From the NCBI GenBank assembly GCA_002256205.1, contig NKIW01000001.1, forward strand, positions 124,001 through 188,000: a DNA stretch of 64,000 bases, given 5' to 3'. The notes beneath the pieces are model-generated. The model saw nothing but the letters and a program-made list of their open reading frames with translations, did no database searches and was not told the DNA's origin. This document shows positions 41,756 through 51,619 of this stretch, in pieces. Position numbers and translations under genes: made by a program. The number at the start of each line of letters is the position of its first letter. Positions within the stretch are counted from its first letter, which is position 1. This DNA comes from Rhizobiales bacterium PAR1 (GTDB taxonomy: Bacteria; Pseudomonadota; Alphaproteobacteria; Rhizobiales; Beijerinckiaceae).

Positions 41756-43278
41756 CTTCGCCGATAGCCAGGCCACGCCCGAAAGGCCCTCACCTCATCA
41801 CGGCACGATGGGTGGTGGGACATCGCGGTGGTTCGCACATCCTGATCGAGAATGGCGAGGTCGTGTTCGAGGATGGCGCGATCACCTTCGTCGGGCGCAG
41901 GTACGGCGGCCCGATTGCGTCGCGGCGCGACTATGGCAACGCGCTGGTTGGTCCCGGCTTTGTCGATCTCGACGCGCTCTCGGACCTCGACACCACGATC
42001 CTCGGGTTTGACAACCAGCCTGCGACGAAAAAGGGGCGCGTCTGGCCACAGAGCTATATCGAGGCCGGGCCTTACGAGATGTATTCGCGTGAGGAACTCG
42101 CGTTTCAGAAGACCTACGCCTTCGCCGGACTGATCCGGAACGGCATCACCACCGCGCTGCCGATTGCCTCACTGTTCTATCGCGCCTGGGGCGAGACGGT
42201 GGAGGAATTCGACGATGCGGCGCTCGCCGCCGCCGATCTTGGCCTCAGGGTCTATCTCGGCCCGGCTTATCGCACCGGCAATCAGGTCGTCGCGGAAGAC
42301 GGCACCATCGGCACGTATTACGACGAACCGCGCGGGCTCGCCGAACTTGACGCCGCAGTTGCCTTTGCGGGGCGCATAGAGGGCGCTGCCGGTGGGCTTA
42401 TCCGCGCCATGCTTTCACCGGACAGGATCGAGACCTGCACGCCGGAACTGCTGCGGCAGACCGCCGCCGCCGCGCGCGATCTCGATATCCCTGTTCGTCA
42501 GCACTGCTGCCAATCGAAAATCGAATACGATCTCGTGCTCAAGCAGCATGGCATGAGCCCGCCGGAATGGATGGCGAGCCTCGGCTATCTCTCCGAGCGC
42601 AGCCTGTTGCCACATGGCACTTACGTTTCCGGCTCGCGCTATATCGACCGCCCCGGTCGCGATCTGGAGATCATACGGGATTCGGGCGCGAGCCTCGTCC
42701 ATTGCCCGCTGGTCTCTGGCCGGCACGGTGGCACCATCGACCATTTCACACGCTACCGCGAGATGGGCCTGAAGATCGGGCTGGGCACGGACACCGCCCC
42801 GCCCGACATGATCCTCAATATGCAGGTGGGCATGATCCTGACACGGGTGATGGGCGGTTCCGCCGCCGTGGTGCGTTCGGAGGATTACTACAACGCCGCA
42901 ACGATTGGCGGTGCGGATGCCTTGCAACGGCCCGATCTCGGGCGACTCCAGCCCGGCGCGCGAGCGGATATCACCGTGTTCGACCTTGACCGCCCGCATC
43001 TCGGACAGGTGATCGACCCGATCCAGACCATGATGCTCGCCGGGCATGGCCGCGACTTTAGCCATGTCATCATCGACGGGCGGTTTGTCATGGAAAACCG
43101 CGATATTCCGGGCCGCGACGAGGCTGTGGACAAGGCGCGGGCGCAGACCCAGTTCGAAGGTCTGATGGCGAAATACCCCGAACGCACACTGCATCACCCG
43201 CCAACATCTCAGATATTCTCGTCAAGCTTTCCGGTGGATCGCACGGGCGAAGGCCCTCACCTCTGGGGCAACCCATGA
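41752..43278 (+). CDS. Amidohydrolase / chlorohydrolase-like protein with altered HxH motif
   Basis: LVHCPLVSGRHGG; LGLGTDTAPPDMILNMQVG; position of the usual PGFxxxHxH reads GPGFVDLDALSDLDT; ATGA overlap with previous gene. Confidence 0.82.
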   Translation: MTSPIARPRPKGPHLITARWVVGHRGGSHILIENGEVVFEDGAITFVGRRYGGPIASRRDYGNALVGPGFVDLDALSDLDTTILGFDNQPATKKGRVWPQSYIEAGPYEMYSREELAFQKTYAFAGLIRNGITTALPIASLFYRAWGETVEEFDDAALAAADLGLRVYLGPAYRTGNQVVAEDGTIGTYYDEPRGLAELDAAVAFAGRIEGAAGGLIRAMLSPDRIETCTPELLRQTAAAARDLDIPVRQHCCQSKIEYDLVLKQHGMSPPEWMASLGYLSERSLLPHGTYVSGSRYIDRPGRDLEIIRDSGASLVHCPLVSGRHGGTIDHFTRYREMGLKIGLGTDTAPPDMILNMQVGMILTRVMGGSAAVVRSEDYYNAATIGGADALQRPDLGRLQPGARADITVFDLDRPHLGQVIDPIQTMMLAGHGRDFSHVIIDGRFVMENRDIPGRDEAVDKARAQTQFEGLMAKYPERTLHHPPTSQIFSSSFPVDRTGEGPHLWGNP

Positions 43279-44258
43279 GTGGAGCCCCACCCCTCCTTGC
43301 CGTGGATCATCTTGAGGTTGTGTTCGATACACGCCACGGTCCGCTGCGGGCCCTCGATCATGTATCGCTGGAGATTAGCGCGGGGGAAATTCTTGGCGTT
43401 GTCGGCGAATCGGGCGCCGGAAAATCCCTCACTGGCACGGCCATCATCGGCCTTCTTGATCCGCCAGGACGCATCGCCGGTGGAGAAATCCGCCTCAATG
43501 GCCAGCGGATAGACAATCTCCCTCCTGAGGCGATGCGCAAGCTGCGCGGAAAGCGCATCGGCGCGATCTTTCAGGACCCGCTAACCTCGCTCCACCCGAT
43601 GCTGACCATCGGCGAACAACTCATCGAGACGATCCGCACGCATCTGCCGCTCGATGCGGCAGCAGCGCGGGCGCGGGCGATCGACCTCCTCACCGAGGTC
43701 GGGATTCCCGCCCCGGAGGTCCGGATCGATCATCACCCGCACCAGTTTTCCGGCGGGATGCGCCAGCGCGTCGTCATCGCGCTAGCGCTCGCGGGCGAGC
43801 CGGACCTGATCGTCGCCGATGAACCCACAACCGCGCTCGATGTTTCCATTCAGGCGCAAATCACCACGCTCCTGAAGCGCATCTGCCGGGAACGCGGCGC
43901 TGCGGTGATGCTGGTGACGCACGATATGGGCGTCATCGCCGAAACAGCAGACCGTGTCGCGGTGATGTACGCCGGGCGCATCATCGAGACCGGGCCGGTC
44001 GAGGCCGTGACGCGTGCACCACGTCACCCCTATACGCGTGGGTTGATGGCCTCGATCCCCTCGATGCGGGTGCGCGAAGCGAGCCTCCACCAGATCGATG
44101 GCGCGATGCCACGTCTCACCGCGATCCCGCCGGGTTGCGCCTTTAACCCGCGTTGCCTCGGGGCTTCGGCGCGCTGTCGGGTTGAAAAGCCCATGCTTGA
44201 AGCCCTGCCCCATGCGGTCGCCTGCTGGCACCCCGTAGCCGGGGGTCCGCATGGCTGA
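43275..44258 (+). CDS. ABC transporter ATP-binding protein (DppD-like)
   Basis: [13 protein letters not shown] Walker [42 protein letters not shown]; oligopeptide C-terminal Cys region. Confidence 0.95.
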   Translation: MSGAPPLLAVDHLEVVFDTRHGPLRALDHVSLEISAGEILGVVGESGAGKSLTGTAIIGLLDPPGRIAGGEIRLNGQRIDNLPPEAMRKLRGKRIGAIFQDPLTSLHPMLTIGEQLIETIRTHLPLDAAAARARAIDLLTEVGIPAPEVRIDHHPHQFSGGMRQRVVIALALAGEPDLIVADEPTTALDVSIQAQITTLLKRICRERGAAVMLVTHDMGVIAETADRVAVMYAGRIIETGPVEAVTRAPRHPYTRGLMASIPSMRVREASLHQIDGAMPRLTAIPPGCAFNPRCLGASARCRVEKPMLEALPHAVACWHPVAGGPHG

Positions 44259-45234
44259 GGAGAACCCCATCGCGCTTACGGTCGAGGACGCGACTTGCCA
44301 TTTCGATGTTTCGGCGCCTTGGCTGACGCGCGTGTTGCAGCAAAGCCAGCGCCGGATTTTGAAGGCCGTTGATGGCGTATCCTTCACCGTGCCGCGCGGC
44401 AAGACCTTGAGTATCGTGGGGGAATCCGGTTGCGGAAAGTCGACGCTGGCACGCATGGTGATCGGCCTGCAACCGTTGACCAGCGGCAAGATTGCCTTCC
44501 CGCCGCTCGCAAGGCCGCACGGCACCTTCGCTCCCCCGCGTTTGCAGATGATCTTTCAGGACCCTTACGCCAGCCTCAACCCGCGCTGGCGCGTCGGCGA
44601 AATTGTCGCCGAGCCGATCCGCGAATTGAAGCTGATGGTCGGGGAAAGCGCGATTCAGGCGCGGATCGCCGAGCTTCTGAACATTGTCGGCCTCGCGCCT
44701 GCCGATGCCGCGCGCTATCCGCATGAGTTCTCCGGCGGCCAGCGCCAGCGCATCTCGATAGCCCGCGCGCTGGCGACGGAGGCAGATTTCCTCGTTTGCG
44801 ACGAGCCGACCTCGGCGCTTGACGTCTCGGTTCAGGCGCAAATTCTCAATCTGATGCGCCAGTTGCAGGACGAATTCGGCCTCACCTACCTCTTTATCAG
44901 CCATAATCTCTCGGTTGTCCGGCATATGTCGGACGAGATCGCGATCATGTATCTGGGTCGCTTCGTTGAGACCGGCCCGGCAGAGCAGGTTTTTTCCGAT
45001 CCGCGCCATCCCTATACGCGGCTGTTGCTCGAAACGATTCCGAGTGTCGAGACGCCCAATCGCGCCCGCACGCCGATGTCCGGTGAGGTGCCGAGCCCGA
45101 TAGCGCCGCCTTCGGGCTGTCCGTTTCATCCTCGCTGCGCCTTGGCGGAGGCGCGCTGCCGCACGGAACGCCCGCGCCTAACCGGGAGTGGACGTCAAGT
45201 CGCCTGCCACGTGACAGCAGCCGTGGCGCCATGA
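44251..45234 (+). CDS. ABC transporter ATP-binding protein (DppF-like)
   Basis: [62 protein letters not shown]. Confidence 0.95.
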   Translation: MAEENPIALTVEDATCHFDVSAPWLTRVLQQSQRRILKAVDGVSFTVPRGKTLSIVGESGCGKSTLARMVIGLQPLTSGKIAFPPLARPHGTFAPPRLQMIFQDPYASLNPRWRVGEIVAEPIRELKLMVGESAIQARIAELLNIVGLAPADAARYPHEFSGGQRQRISIARALATEADFLVCDEPTSALDVSVQAQILNLMRQLQDEFGLTYLFISHNLSVVRHMSDEIAIMYLGRFVETGPAEQVFSDPRHPYTRLLLETIPSVETPNRARTPMSGEVPSPIAPPSGCPFHPRCALAEARCRTERPRLTGSGRQVACHVTAAVAP

Positions 45235-45372
45235 CAGCCCCTGCTGAAATCACATGACAAAAGGTATGGTGTGGCTGTTCTCATCGTGGATGAAGCCATG
45301 GGACTTCCAATTCTGATGTCGGATGAGCTGCACCATGATATTTTGTGGAATGTAACCAACCGGAAGAATCGT

Positions 45373-46149
45373 ATGAAACTCCTCATCCGTTGCACCATGC
45401 TCGCCTTGTTTATTGCGACGCTTGGAACCTTGCCGGTCACCGCGCAGGAGAGACGCCCGGTGCTGGTCTTTGCAGCCGCCAGCCTCCAGACCGCGCTCAA
45501 CGCTGTTGCAACGGAATGGCAGAAAGAAGCCGGCAAAGAAGTGAAGTTCTCCTATGGCGCCTCTTCAGCCCTCGCACGGCAGATCGAGCAGGGCGCGCCC
45601 GCTGATCTCTTCGCCTCCGCCGATCTGGACTGGATGGATTGGGCCACCGAGCGCAAGCTAATCAAAATTGGGACGCGCCGGACGCTCTTGGGGAACGCAC
45701 TCGTGCTGATCGCGCCAAAAGAACTGGCGACCCATCTCGTGATCGCGCCGGGCTTCCCCCTCGCGCAGGAGATCGGGGACACGCGCCTTGCGACCGGCAA
45801 TCCACAGTCCGTTCCGGTCGGCAAATACGCCCGGCAGGCGCTGATGGCGCTCGGCGTGTGGGAACAGGTCGGCCCACGCATCGCCGGTGCGGATAATGTC
45901 CGCGCGGCGCTGTCGCTGGTCGCACGCGGTGAGGCCAAATTCGGCATCGTCTACGAAACCGACGCGCGCACCGAACCGCGCGTGCGGGTTGTCGGCACTT
46001 TCCCGGCCAGCAGCCATTCGCCGGTAGTGTATCCTTTTGCGGTCACCGCCACCTCGACCAACCCGGACGCCGACGCATTTCTCACCTACCTCAGCTCGCC
46101 CACCGCGCGGCGCATTTTCGAAAAAGAAGGCTTCTCGATCCTGAAATAA
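45373..46149 (+). CDS. modA: Molybdate ABC transporter substrate-binding protein ModA-like
   Basis: VLVFAAASLQTALNAVATEWQKEAGKEVKFSYGASSALARQIEQGAPADLFASADLDWMDW. Confidence 0.92.
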   Translation: MKLLIRCTMLALFIATLGTLPVTAQERRPVLVFAAASLQTALNAVATEWQKEAGKEVKFSYGASSALARQIEQGAPADLFASADLDWMDWATERKLIKIGTRRTLLGNALVLIAPKELATHLVIAPGFPLAQEIGDTRLATGNPQSVPVGKYARQALMALGVWEQVGPRIAGADNVRAALSLVARGEAKFGIVYETDARTEPRVRVVGTFPASSHSPVVYPFAVTATSTNPDADAFLTYLSSPTARRIFEKEGFSILK

Positions 46150-46151
46150 GC

Positions 46152-46182
46152 GCTGGGGCGTTCAGCGTCCGGTAGCCCCAGC
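46152..46182. other. Stem-loop between convergent modA and RraA-like genes
   Basis: GCTGGGGC-N15-GCCCCAGC; no clear U-tract. Confidence 0.5.
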
Positions 46183-46225
46183 TATCCCGCCGCCCGGCCT
46201 AAGCGACGGGTTATCCCTTGCCGGG

Positions 46226-46942
46226 TTATCTGCCCTTGGACTTGCGCCAGACCTCGAAATCCACCTTGGTTTGAGGGTCTGTCGCCGGGTACAGTCCGAG
46301 AATCGACCGCCCCTCGAGCACTTTCTCGGTCACGAAATCCTCGAAGGCGGTCATTTCCACGGCTTCGGCGGCGATCTCATCAGCAAGATGCGCGGGAATA
46401 ACGATCACGCCTTCCGCATCGCCCACGACCACATCGCCCGGAAACACCGGCGCATCGCCACACCCGATTGGCACGTTGGCCTCGATGGCGTGATGCAGGG
46501 TGATATTCGTCGGGGAGGACGGGCGAGCATGATAGGCATGGATCGACAGCGCCTCGATCTCGGGACTGTCACGGAAGCCCCCATCAGTCACGATCCCCTC
46601 GACGCCGCGCACCATCAGGCGGGAGACCAGGATAGCCCCGGCCGAGGCGGCGCGCGCATCCTTGCGGCTGTCGATCACAAAGACCGCACCCGGCGGGCAG
46701 TCCTCAATCGCCTTGCGCTGGGGATGGGCGCGATCATTGAAGACCGTGATCGGGTTGAGATCCTCGCGCGCCGGAATATAGCGCAGCGTGTAGGCTTCCC
46801 CGACCATGACCTCTTTCTTGGCCTTCAACGGCCGGACATCCTGAATGAACTGGTTGCGCAGGCCGCGCTTGAACAGGGCCGTCGAGAGGGTGGCAACAGA
46901 AACACCCCTGAGTTTGGCGCGGGTTTGATCGGAGAGAGCCAT
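46226..46942 (-). CDS. RraA-like / HMG-CHA aldolase family protein
   Basis: GVSVATLSTALFKRGLRNQFIQDVRPL; VFVIDSRKDARAASAGAILVSRLMVRGVEGIVTDGGFRDSPEI; GDVVVGDAEGVIVIP. Confidence 0.9.
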   Translation of the reverse strand: MALSDQTRAKLRGVSVATLSTALFKRGLRNQFIQDVRPLKAKKEVMVGEAYTLRYIPAREDLNPITVFNDRAHPQRKAIEDCPPGAVFVIDSRKDARAASAGAILVSRLMVRGVEGIVTDGGFRDSPEIEALSIHAYHARPSSPTNITLHHAIEANVPIGCGDAPVFPGDVVVGDAEGVIVIPAHLADEIAAEAVEMTAFEDFVTEKVLEGRSILGLYPATDPQTKVDFEVWRKSKGR

Positions 46943-46954
46943 GGTCGGACCTTT

Positions 46955-48688
46955 TCAGAAAATGGCAGGTTCGGAGACTGGCGCGCCAAAACCGGTTTCA
47001 AGGAAATCGAAGTCGCAGCCCTCGTCGGCCTGCTTGATATGGCGCGAGAACATGTAGCCATAGCCGCGCTCGTAGCGCGGCTCGGGCGCCTTGAGCGCCG
47101 CGCGGCGCGCTGCCAACTCTGTCTCCGGCACCTCCATGGTGATGGTGCGCGCCGGAATATCGAGCCGGATGATGTCGCCGGTTTTGACGAGCGCGAGTGG
47201 GCCTCCGATATAGCTCTCGGGTGCCACATGCAGGATACAGGCGCCGTAGGACGTGCCGCTCATCCGGGCATCGGAAATCCGCACCATGTCGCGGATACCC
47301 TGCTTGACGAGCTTTTTCGGGATCGGAAGCATGCCCCATTCCGGCATGCCCGGACCACCGAGAGGCCCGGCATTCCGCAACACAAGAACGGTATTCTCGG
47401 TGACATCAAGATCTTCGCGGTCAATATTGGCCTTGAGGTCCGCATAGCTGTCGAACACCAGCGCCGGGCCGGCATGCTTCTGGAATTTCGCGCCGGCGGC
47501 GGAGGGCTTGATGACGCAGCCCCGCGGCGCGAGATTGCCGCACAGAACCGCGAGCGCACCCTCCTTGTAGATGGCGTTATCCAGCGTGCGGATGACGTCA
47601 TCGTTGTAGACCTGCGCGCCTTCAAGGGATTTTGCCCATGTCTCGCCTGAGGCATTGATTTCATCGAGCTTGAGGAACGGCCTGAGTCGCGAGAGCATGC
47701 CGAGAAGGCCGCCCGCGTAATAGAAATCTTCCATCAGGTATGTATCGCCCGAAGGGCGGATATTGGCGATCACCGGCACCTTGCGCGAGGCGGCGTCGAA
47801 ATCGTCGAGCGTGACATCGATTCCCGCGCGCCGCCCCATGGCGATGATATGCACCACGGCATTGGTCGAGCAGCCCATCGCCATCGCCGTGACGATGGCA
47901 TTGTCGAAGGCACCGCGCGTCATGATCTTTTGCGGGGTGAGGTCTTCCCAGACCATCTCCACCGCACGCTGACCGGTGAGGCTTGCCATCCGGATATGGT
48001 TGGCATCCGCCGCAAGGATCGAAGAGGCGCCCGGCAGCGTCATGCCCAGCGCATCGGCGAGCCCGGTCATGGTCGCAGCGGTGCCCATCGTCATGCAGAC
48101 GCCATAGGAGCGCGCGATGCCGGTCTGCATCTCGTTCCACTGCTTTTCGTTGATATTGCCCGCGCGGCGCTCATCCCAGAATTTCCACGCATCGGACCCG
48201 GAACCGAGCGACTTTCCGGCATAATTGCCGCGCAGCATCGGCCCGGCCGGCATGAAGATCGCGGGAACCCCGGCGCTTGTTGCACCCAGGATGAGGCCGG
48301 GCGTTGTCTTGTCGCATCCCCCCATCAGCACGACACCGTCCACCGGCTGGGAGCGGATGAGTTCCTCCGTCTCCATCGCGAGGAAATTGCGATAGAGCAT
48401 CGTCGTCGGCTTCACGGTGCTCTCGGACAGCGAGATCGCCGGAAGCTCCACCGGGAAGCCACCCGCCATCAGCACACCGCGTTTCACGTCCTCGACGCGC
48501 TGCTTGAAATGCGCGTGGCATTGGGCAAAATCCGACCAGGTATTGAGGATGCCGATGATCGGTTTGCCGCGAAACTCGGCATCCGCATAGCCCATCTGAT
48601 TCATCCGGCTGCGATGGCCGAAGGACCGCAGATCATCCGGGGCAAACCAGCGGGCCGAACGCAGGTCTTCAGGTTTTTTGCGTGTCAT
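46955..48688 (-). CDS. IlvD/Edd family dehydratase (sugar-acid/aldonate dehydratase type)
   Basis: GILNTWSDFAQCHAHFKQRVEDVKRGV; LMGGCDKTTPGLILGATSAGVPAI; GVCMTMGTAATMTGLADALGMTLPG. Confidence 0.93.
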   Translation of the reverse strand: MTRKKPEDLRSARWFAPDDLRSFGHRSRMNQMGYADAEFRGKPIIGILNTWSDFAQCHAHFKQRVEDVKRGVLMAGGFPVELPAISLSESTVKPTTMLYRNFLAMETEELIRSQPVDGVVLMGGCDKTTPGLILGATSAGVPAIFMPAGPMLRGNYAGKSLGSGSDAWKFWDERRAGNINEKQWNEMQTGIARSYGVCMTMGTAATMTGLADALGMTLPGASSILAADANHIRMASLTGQRAVEMVWEDLTPQKIMTRGAFDNAIVTAMAMGCSTNAVVHIIAMGRRAGIDVTLDDFDAASRKVPVIANIRPSGDTYLMEDFYYAGGLLGMLSRLRPFLKLDEINASGETWAKSLEGAQVYNDDVIRTLDNAIYKEGALAVLCGNLAPRGCVIKPSAAGAKFQKHAGPALVFDSYADLKANIDREDLDVTENTVLVLRNAGPLGGPGMPEWGMLPIPKKLVKQGIRDMVRISDARMSGTSYGACILHVAPESYIGGPLALVKTGDIIRLDIPARTITMEVPETELAARRAALKAPEPRYERGYGYMFSRHIKQADEGCDFDFLETGFGAPVSEPAIF

Positions 48689-48761
48689 GGTTCTTTCCTT
48701 CTCGCATCATTCTGCTTCAAAGGCCGGGTAGCCACTTTTTGGAATGATGCTTTTCCCGGTC

Positions 48762-49616
48762 TCAGGATTGCAGGCCCCAGCGCAGCACCGTTCGGCGCTC
48801 GATGGTGCGGAACACAAGGTTTTCAACCACGAGGCCGATCAGGATCACGGTCAAAAGTCCGGCAAAGACGGAGGGAATTTCCAACAGGTTGCGGTTCTCG
48901 AAGATGAACCAGCCAAGCCCGCCCTGCCCCGAGGACACGCCGAAAACCAGCTCCGCCGCAACCAGCGTGCGCCAGGCGAAGGCCCAGCCGATTTTCAATC
49001 CGGCGAGAATGGAAGGAAACGCCGCAGGGATCAGGATCTTGCGGATATAACCAAAACCCTTCAGCCCATAGTTCCGCCCCACCATGCGCAGCGTATGGGA
49101 GACCGCCCGGAAGCCGGAATGGGTGTTGAGCGCCACCGGCCAGAGTACCGAATGAATGAGGATGAAGACGAGGCTGCCGTTGCCAAGGCCAAACCAGAGC
49201 AGCGCCAGCGGCAAGAGCGCAATCGCCGGCAAGGGCGAGAGCATCGCGGTCATGGTTTCGAGGAAATCGGACCCCAGCCGCGTGTTGATCGCCGCGATCG
49301 TCAACGCGCCCGCCATGATGACACCAACGCCATAGCCCAACAGCAGGACCTTGATCGAGGCATAGGCGCGCTGAGGGAGCGAGCCATCCCGGATATGCCC
49401 GATGAGCGCAGTGATGGTCTCGCTCAGGGTCGGGAACAGCAGCGGATTGTTGGTCCAGCGACCGTAGACTTCCCACAAAACAGCCAGAAAGAGCAGCAAG
49501 GCCGCTTTGCGGACGAAGCCATTTTCCCACACCCGTTCAAGGAACGAGAGTTCACGCTCGACCTCGCCGCTGGCCTCGCCGGCGCTTTCACGCAGGATGA
49601 TCCGGGCCTTGCTCAT
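48762..49616 (-). CDS. ABC transporter permease (NitT/TauT/SsuC type)
   Basis: ALLPLALLWFGLGNGSLVFILIHSVLWPVALNTHSGFRAV; ILIPAAFPSILAGLKIGWAFAWRTLVAAELVFG. Confidence 0.93.
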   Translation of the reverse strand: MSKARIILRESAGEASGEVERELSFLERVWENGFVRKAALLLFLAVLWEVYGRWTNNPLLFPTLSETITALIGHIRDGSLPQRAYASIKVLLLGYGVGVIMAGALTIAAINTRLGSDFLETMTAMLSPLPAIALLPLALLWFGLGNGSLVFILIHSVLWPVALNTHSGFRAVSHTLRMVGRNYGLKGFGYIRKILIPAAFPSILAGLKIGWAFAWRTLVAAELVFGVSSGQGGLGWFIFENRNLLEIPSVFAGLLTVILIGLVVENLVFRTIERRTVLRWGLQS

Positions 49617-50407
49617 CCGTGAGCCTCCTCACCGGTTTGGGCGAACAGGAGATCGTGGATATCCTTTTCAAGCCGCCCCGCCGAACCATCCGTCGCTGAA
49701 GCCGTATCAACATCGACGACTTCGGCCTTCACGCGGCCGGGATGCGGTGAAAGCAACAGGATCCGGTTCCCGATCCGGATCGCCTCCGCGATGGAATGGG
49801 TGACGAACATCACCGTGAAGCGCGTCTCTTCCCAGAGCTGCAAAAGCTCATCCTGACAGGTGCGGCGCGTCAGCGCGTCAAGAGCCGCAAAGGGCTCGTC
49901 CATCAGCAGGATATCGGGTTCCATGGCCATGCCGCGCGCAATCGCGACGCGCTGTTTCATCCCGCCCGAAAGCGTATGCGGCAAGGCATCAAGCACCCGC
50001 GTGAGATTCACCTTCTCGATATAATGACGCGCCTTCTCCTCCGCCTCCTTGCGCGAGAAACCCCGCGCATCAATCAGCGGAAAGGTGACGTTTTCAAGCA
50101 CGGTCTTCCACGGCAGCAACTGGTCGAATTCCTGAAACACCATCATCCGATCCGGGCCAGGCTCGCTCACCCTGCGACCGTTGATCGTGATCGCCCCTTC
50201 GGACGGCGCGAGATACCCACCGACTGCCTTCAGCAAGGTCGATTTTCCGCAGCCCGAAGGTCCGAGAAGCACGAAACGATCCGACCGGTTGACGGTAAAA
50301 CTCACCCGTTCCGTTGCCGTGACCAAGGCTCCGGGGGTCTTGTAGCGCAACGTAACGCCGTTCACATCCAGCAGGGGCGCCCCTGCCGCAACCGCTGTTC
50401 CGGCCAT
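49613..50407 (-). CDS. ABC transporter ATP-binding protein (NitT/TauT/SsuB type)
   Basis: LLGPSGCGKSTLLKAVGGYL; LSGGMKQRVAIARGMAMEPDILLMDEPFAALDALTR. Confidence 0.95.
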   Translation of the reverse strand: MAGTAVAAGAPLLDVNGVTLRYKTPGALVTATERVSFTVNRSDRFVLLGPSGCGKSTLLKAVGGYLAPSEGAITINGRRVSEPGPDRMMVFQEFDQLLPWKTVLENVTFPLIDARGFSRKEAEEKARHYIEKVNLTRVLDALPHTLSGGMKQRVAIARGMAMEPDILLMDEPFAALDALTRRTCQDELLQLWEETRFTVMFVTHSIAEAIRIGNRILLLSPHPGRVKAEVVDVDTASATDGSAGRLEKDIHDLLFAQTGEEAHG

Positions 50408-50408
50408 G

Positions 50409-51428
50409 TCAGTTGCCCGGCAGATCATGCGCGATGGGGAGATAATAATCGCTCCACGCACCCGGCTTTGTCCTGAGCGTACCGGTCCGGTTGAGATGAT
50501 CGGCGAACTTCATGGTACCTTGCGGGTAGATGTTCCATTCCATCATGCCCGGCTGCTTCAGCAACTCGAGCAGATCGGCGACATCGGTCTTGTCGCCGGT
50601 GATCTCGCGATAGATTTCAACCGCTTCCCGCGTGTTGGTTTCGATAAAGCTCTTGGCCTCTTCCGCCGCCGCGCGCACGGCCTTGATGAAGACCGGATTG
50701 GCATCCGCGAACTTGGTCATGGCCATGAACTGCCCCTGCGAGAGCGGACCACCGATCACATCGGGTGAATTCAAAATAACCCGCGCGCCCTCGACCTGCT
50801 TGAGTTCATAATGCTGGAAGGGCGGTGCCGCGAAATGCGTCTTCACTTCATGCGAGGCATTCTTCATCGCGATATAGGCATCGGGATGACCCATCTGAAC
50901 CGTATTGACGTCCAGTCTGGCGTAGTTCTCCGGGCCATACAGCTTGCCAACCGCCATTTGCAGCAAAATGGCCTGCGTCGAGACCTTGATCGTCGGAACC
51001 GCGATCTTGTCAATTGGGCCAAAATCCGAAATCGACTTGATGCGCGGATCGCGCGTCACCAGCGCCAGCGGCTGGGCGGAGGACGCCACGACGCCCTTGA
51101 CCCCGCCCTTCGTCCGATCCCACAGCAGCAAGAGCGGACCTGTCCCCGTGTTGATCATATCGACATTGCCAGAGAGCAATGCGTCCTGCTGGGCTGAGGA
51201 GGAGTTGAAGCTCAGCCATTTGACGCTCACCCCCTTCAGGCCGAGCCGTTCGGCGTGCTTCTCGAAAAGCTTGAGCTTCTCGATGACATGCGTCGGCATG
51301 TACAGGATGCCCTGCTGGCGCGAGACCGCAAAATCCGTCTTTTGCTGCGCATGCGCCATCGAAACGAAGGCGCTGATGACGGCAGTCGCCGCCACGGCCA
51401 GCCTGAGCAGGGGGCCTTTGCTTGCCAT
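50409..51428 (-). CDS. ABC transporter substrate-binding protein (NitT/TauT type)
   Basis: Signal peptide MASKGPLLRLAVAATAVISAFVSMAHAQ; QQDALLSGNVDMINTGTGPLLLLWDRTKG; adjacent cognate permease and ATPase. Confidence 0.88.
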   Translation of the reverse strand: MASKGPLLRLAVAATAVISAFVSMAHAQQKTDFAVSRQQGILYMPTHVIEKLKLFEKHAERLGLKGVSVKWLSFNSSSAQQDALLSGNVDMINTGTGPLLLLWDRTKGGVKGVVASSAQPLALVTRDPRIKSISDFGPIDKIAVPTIKVSTQAILLQMAVGKLYGPENYARLDVNTVQMGHPDAYIAMKNASHEVKTHFAAPPFQHYELKQVEGARVILNSPDVIGGPLSQGQFMAMTKFADANPVFIKAVRAAAEEAKSFIETNTREAVEIYREITGDKTDVADLLELLKQPGMMEWNIYPQGTMKFADHLNRTGTLRTKPGAWSDYYLPIAHDLPGN

Positions 51429-51485
51429 GATGAGGTCTCCTCCGGTGTGCAGATGCCCGGCCCGTCACAAAACAACGAGAACCGC

Positions 51486-51504
51486 TCCATCCGTTTTGGA
51501 TGGA
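51486..51504 (-). other. Stem-loop in the leader of the NitT/TauT-type operon
   Basis: TCCATCC-GTTTT-GGATGGA. Confidence 0.6.
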
Positions 51505-51523
51505 CTGCTTATGTGTGTTAGGG

Positions 51524-51539
51524 CACTAATACATTAGTG
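51524..51539. promoter_or_regulatory. Candidate GntR operator CACTAAT-AC-ATTAGTG
   Basis: Perfect 7-2-7 palindrome between divergent ABC operon and GntR gene. Confidence 0.6.
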
Positions 51540-51619
51540 TGTCAAGCAGCATGGATAGAGGGGTGCCTCGCCCCTCAATCCGGGCTATCGGTCGGGCTGA
51601 AAATTGCGGGAGACAAAAT

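Noticed and set aside
45271-45372. N-terminal extension of ModA in the ORF track (MAVLIVDEAMGLPILM...)
   Set aside because: The signal peptide begins at MKLLIRCTMLALF (45373); the upstream residues look like untranslated leader.
46271-47650. 459-aa plus-strand ORF across the RraA-like and IlvD/Edd genes
   Set aside because: Antisense to two confidently assigned proteins; no domain signal.
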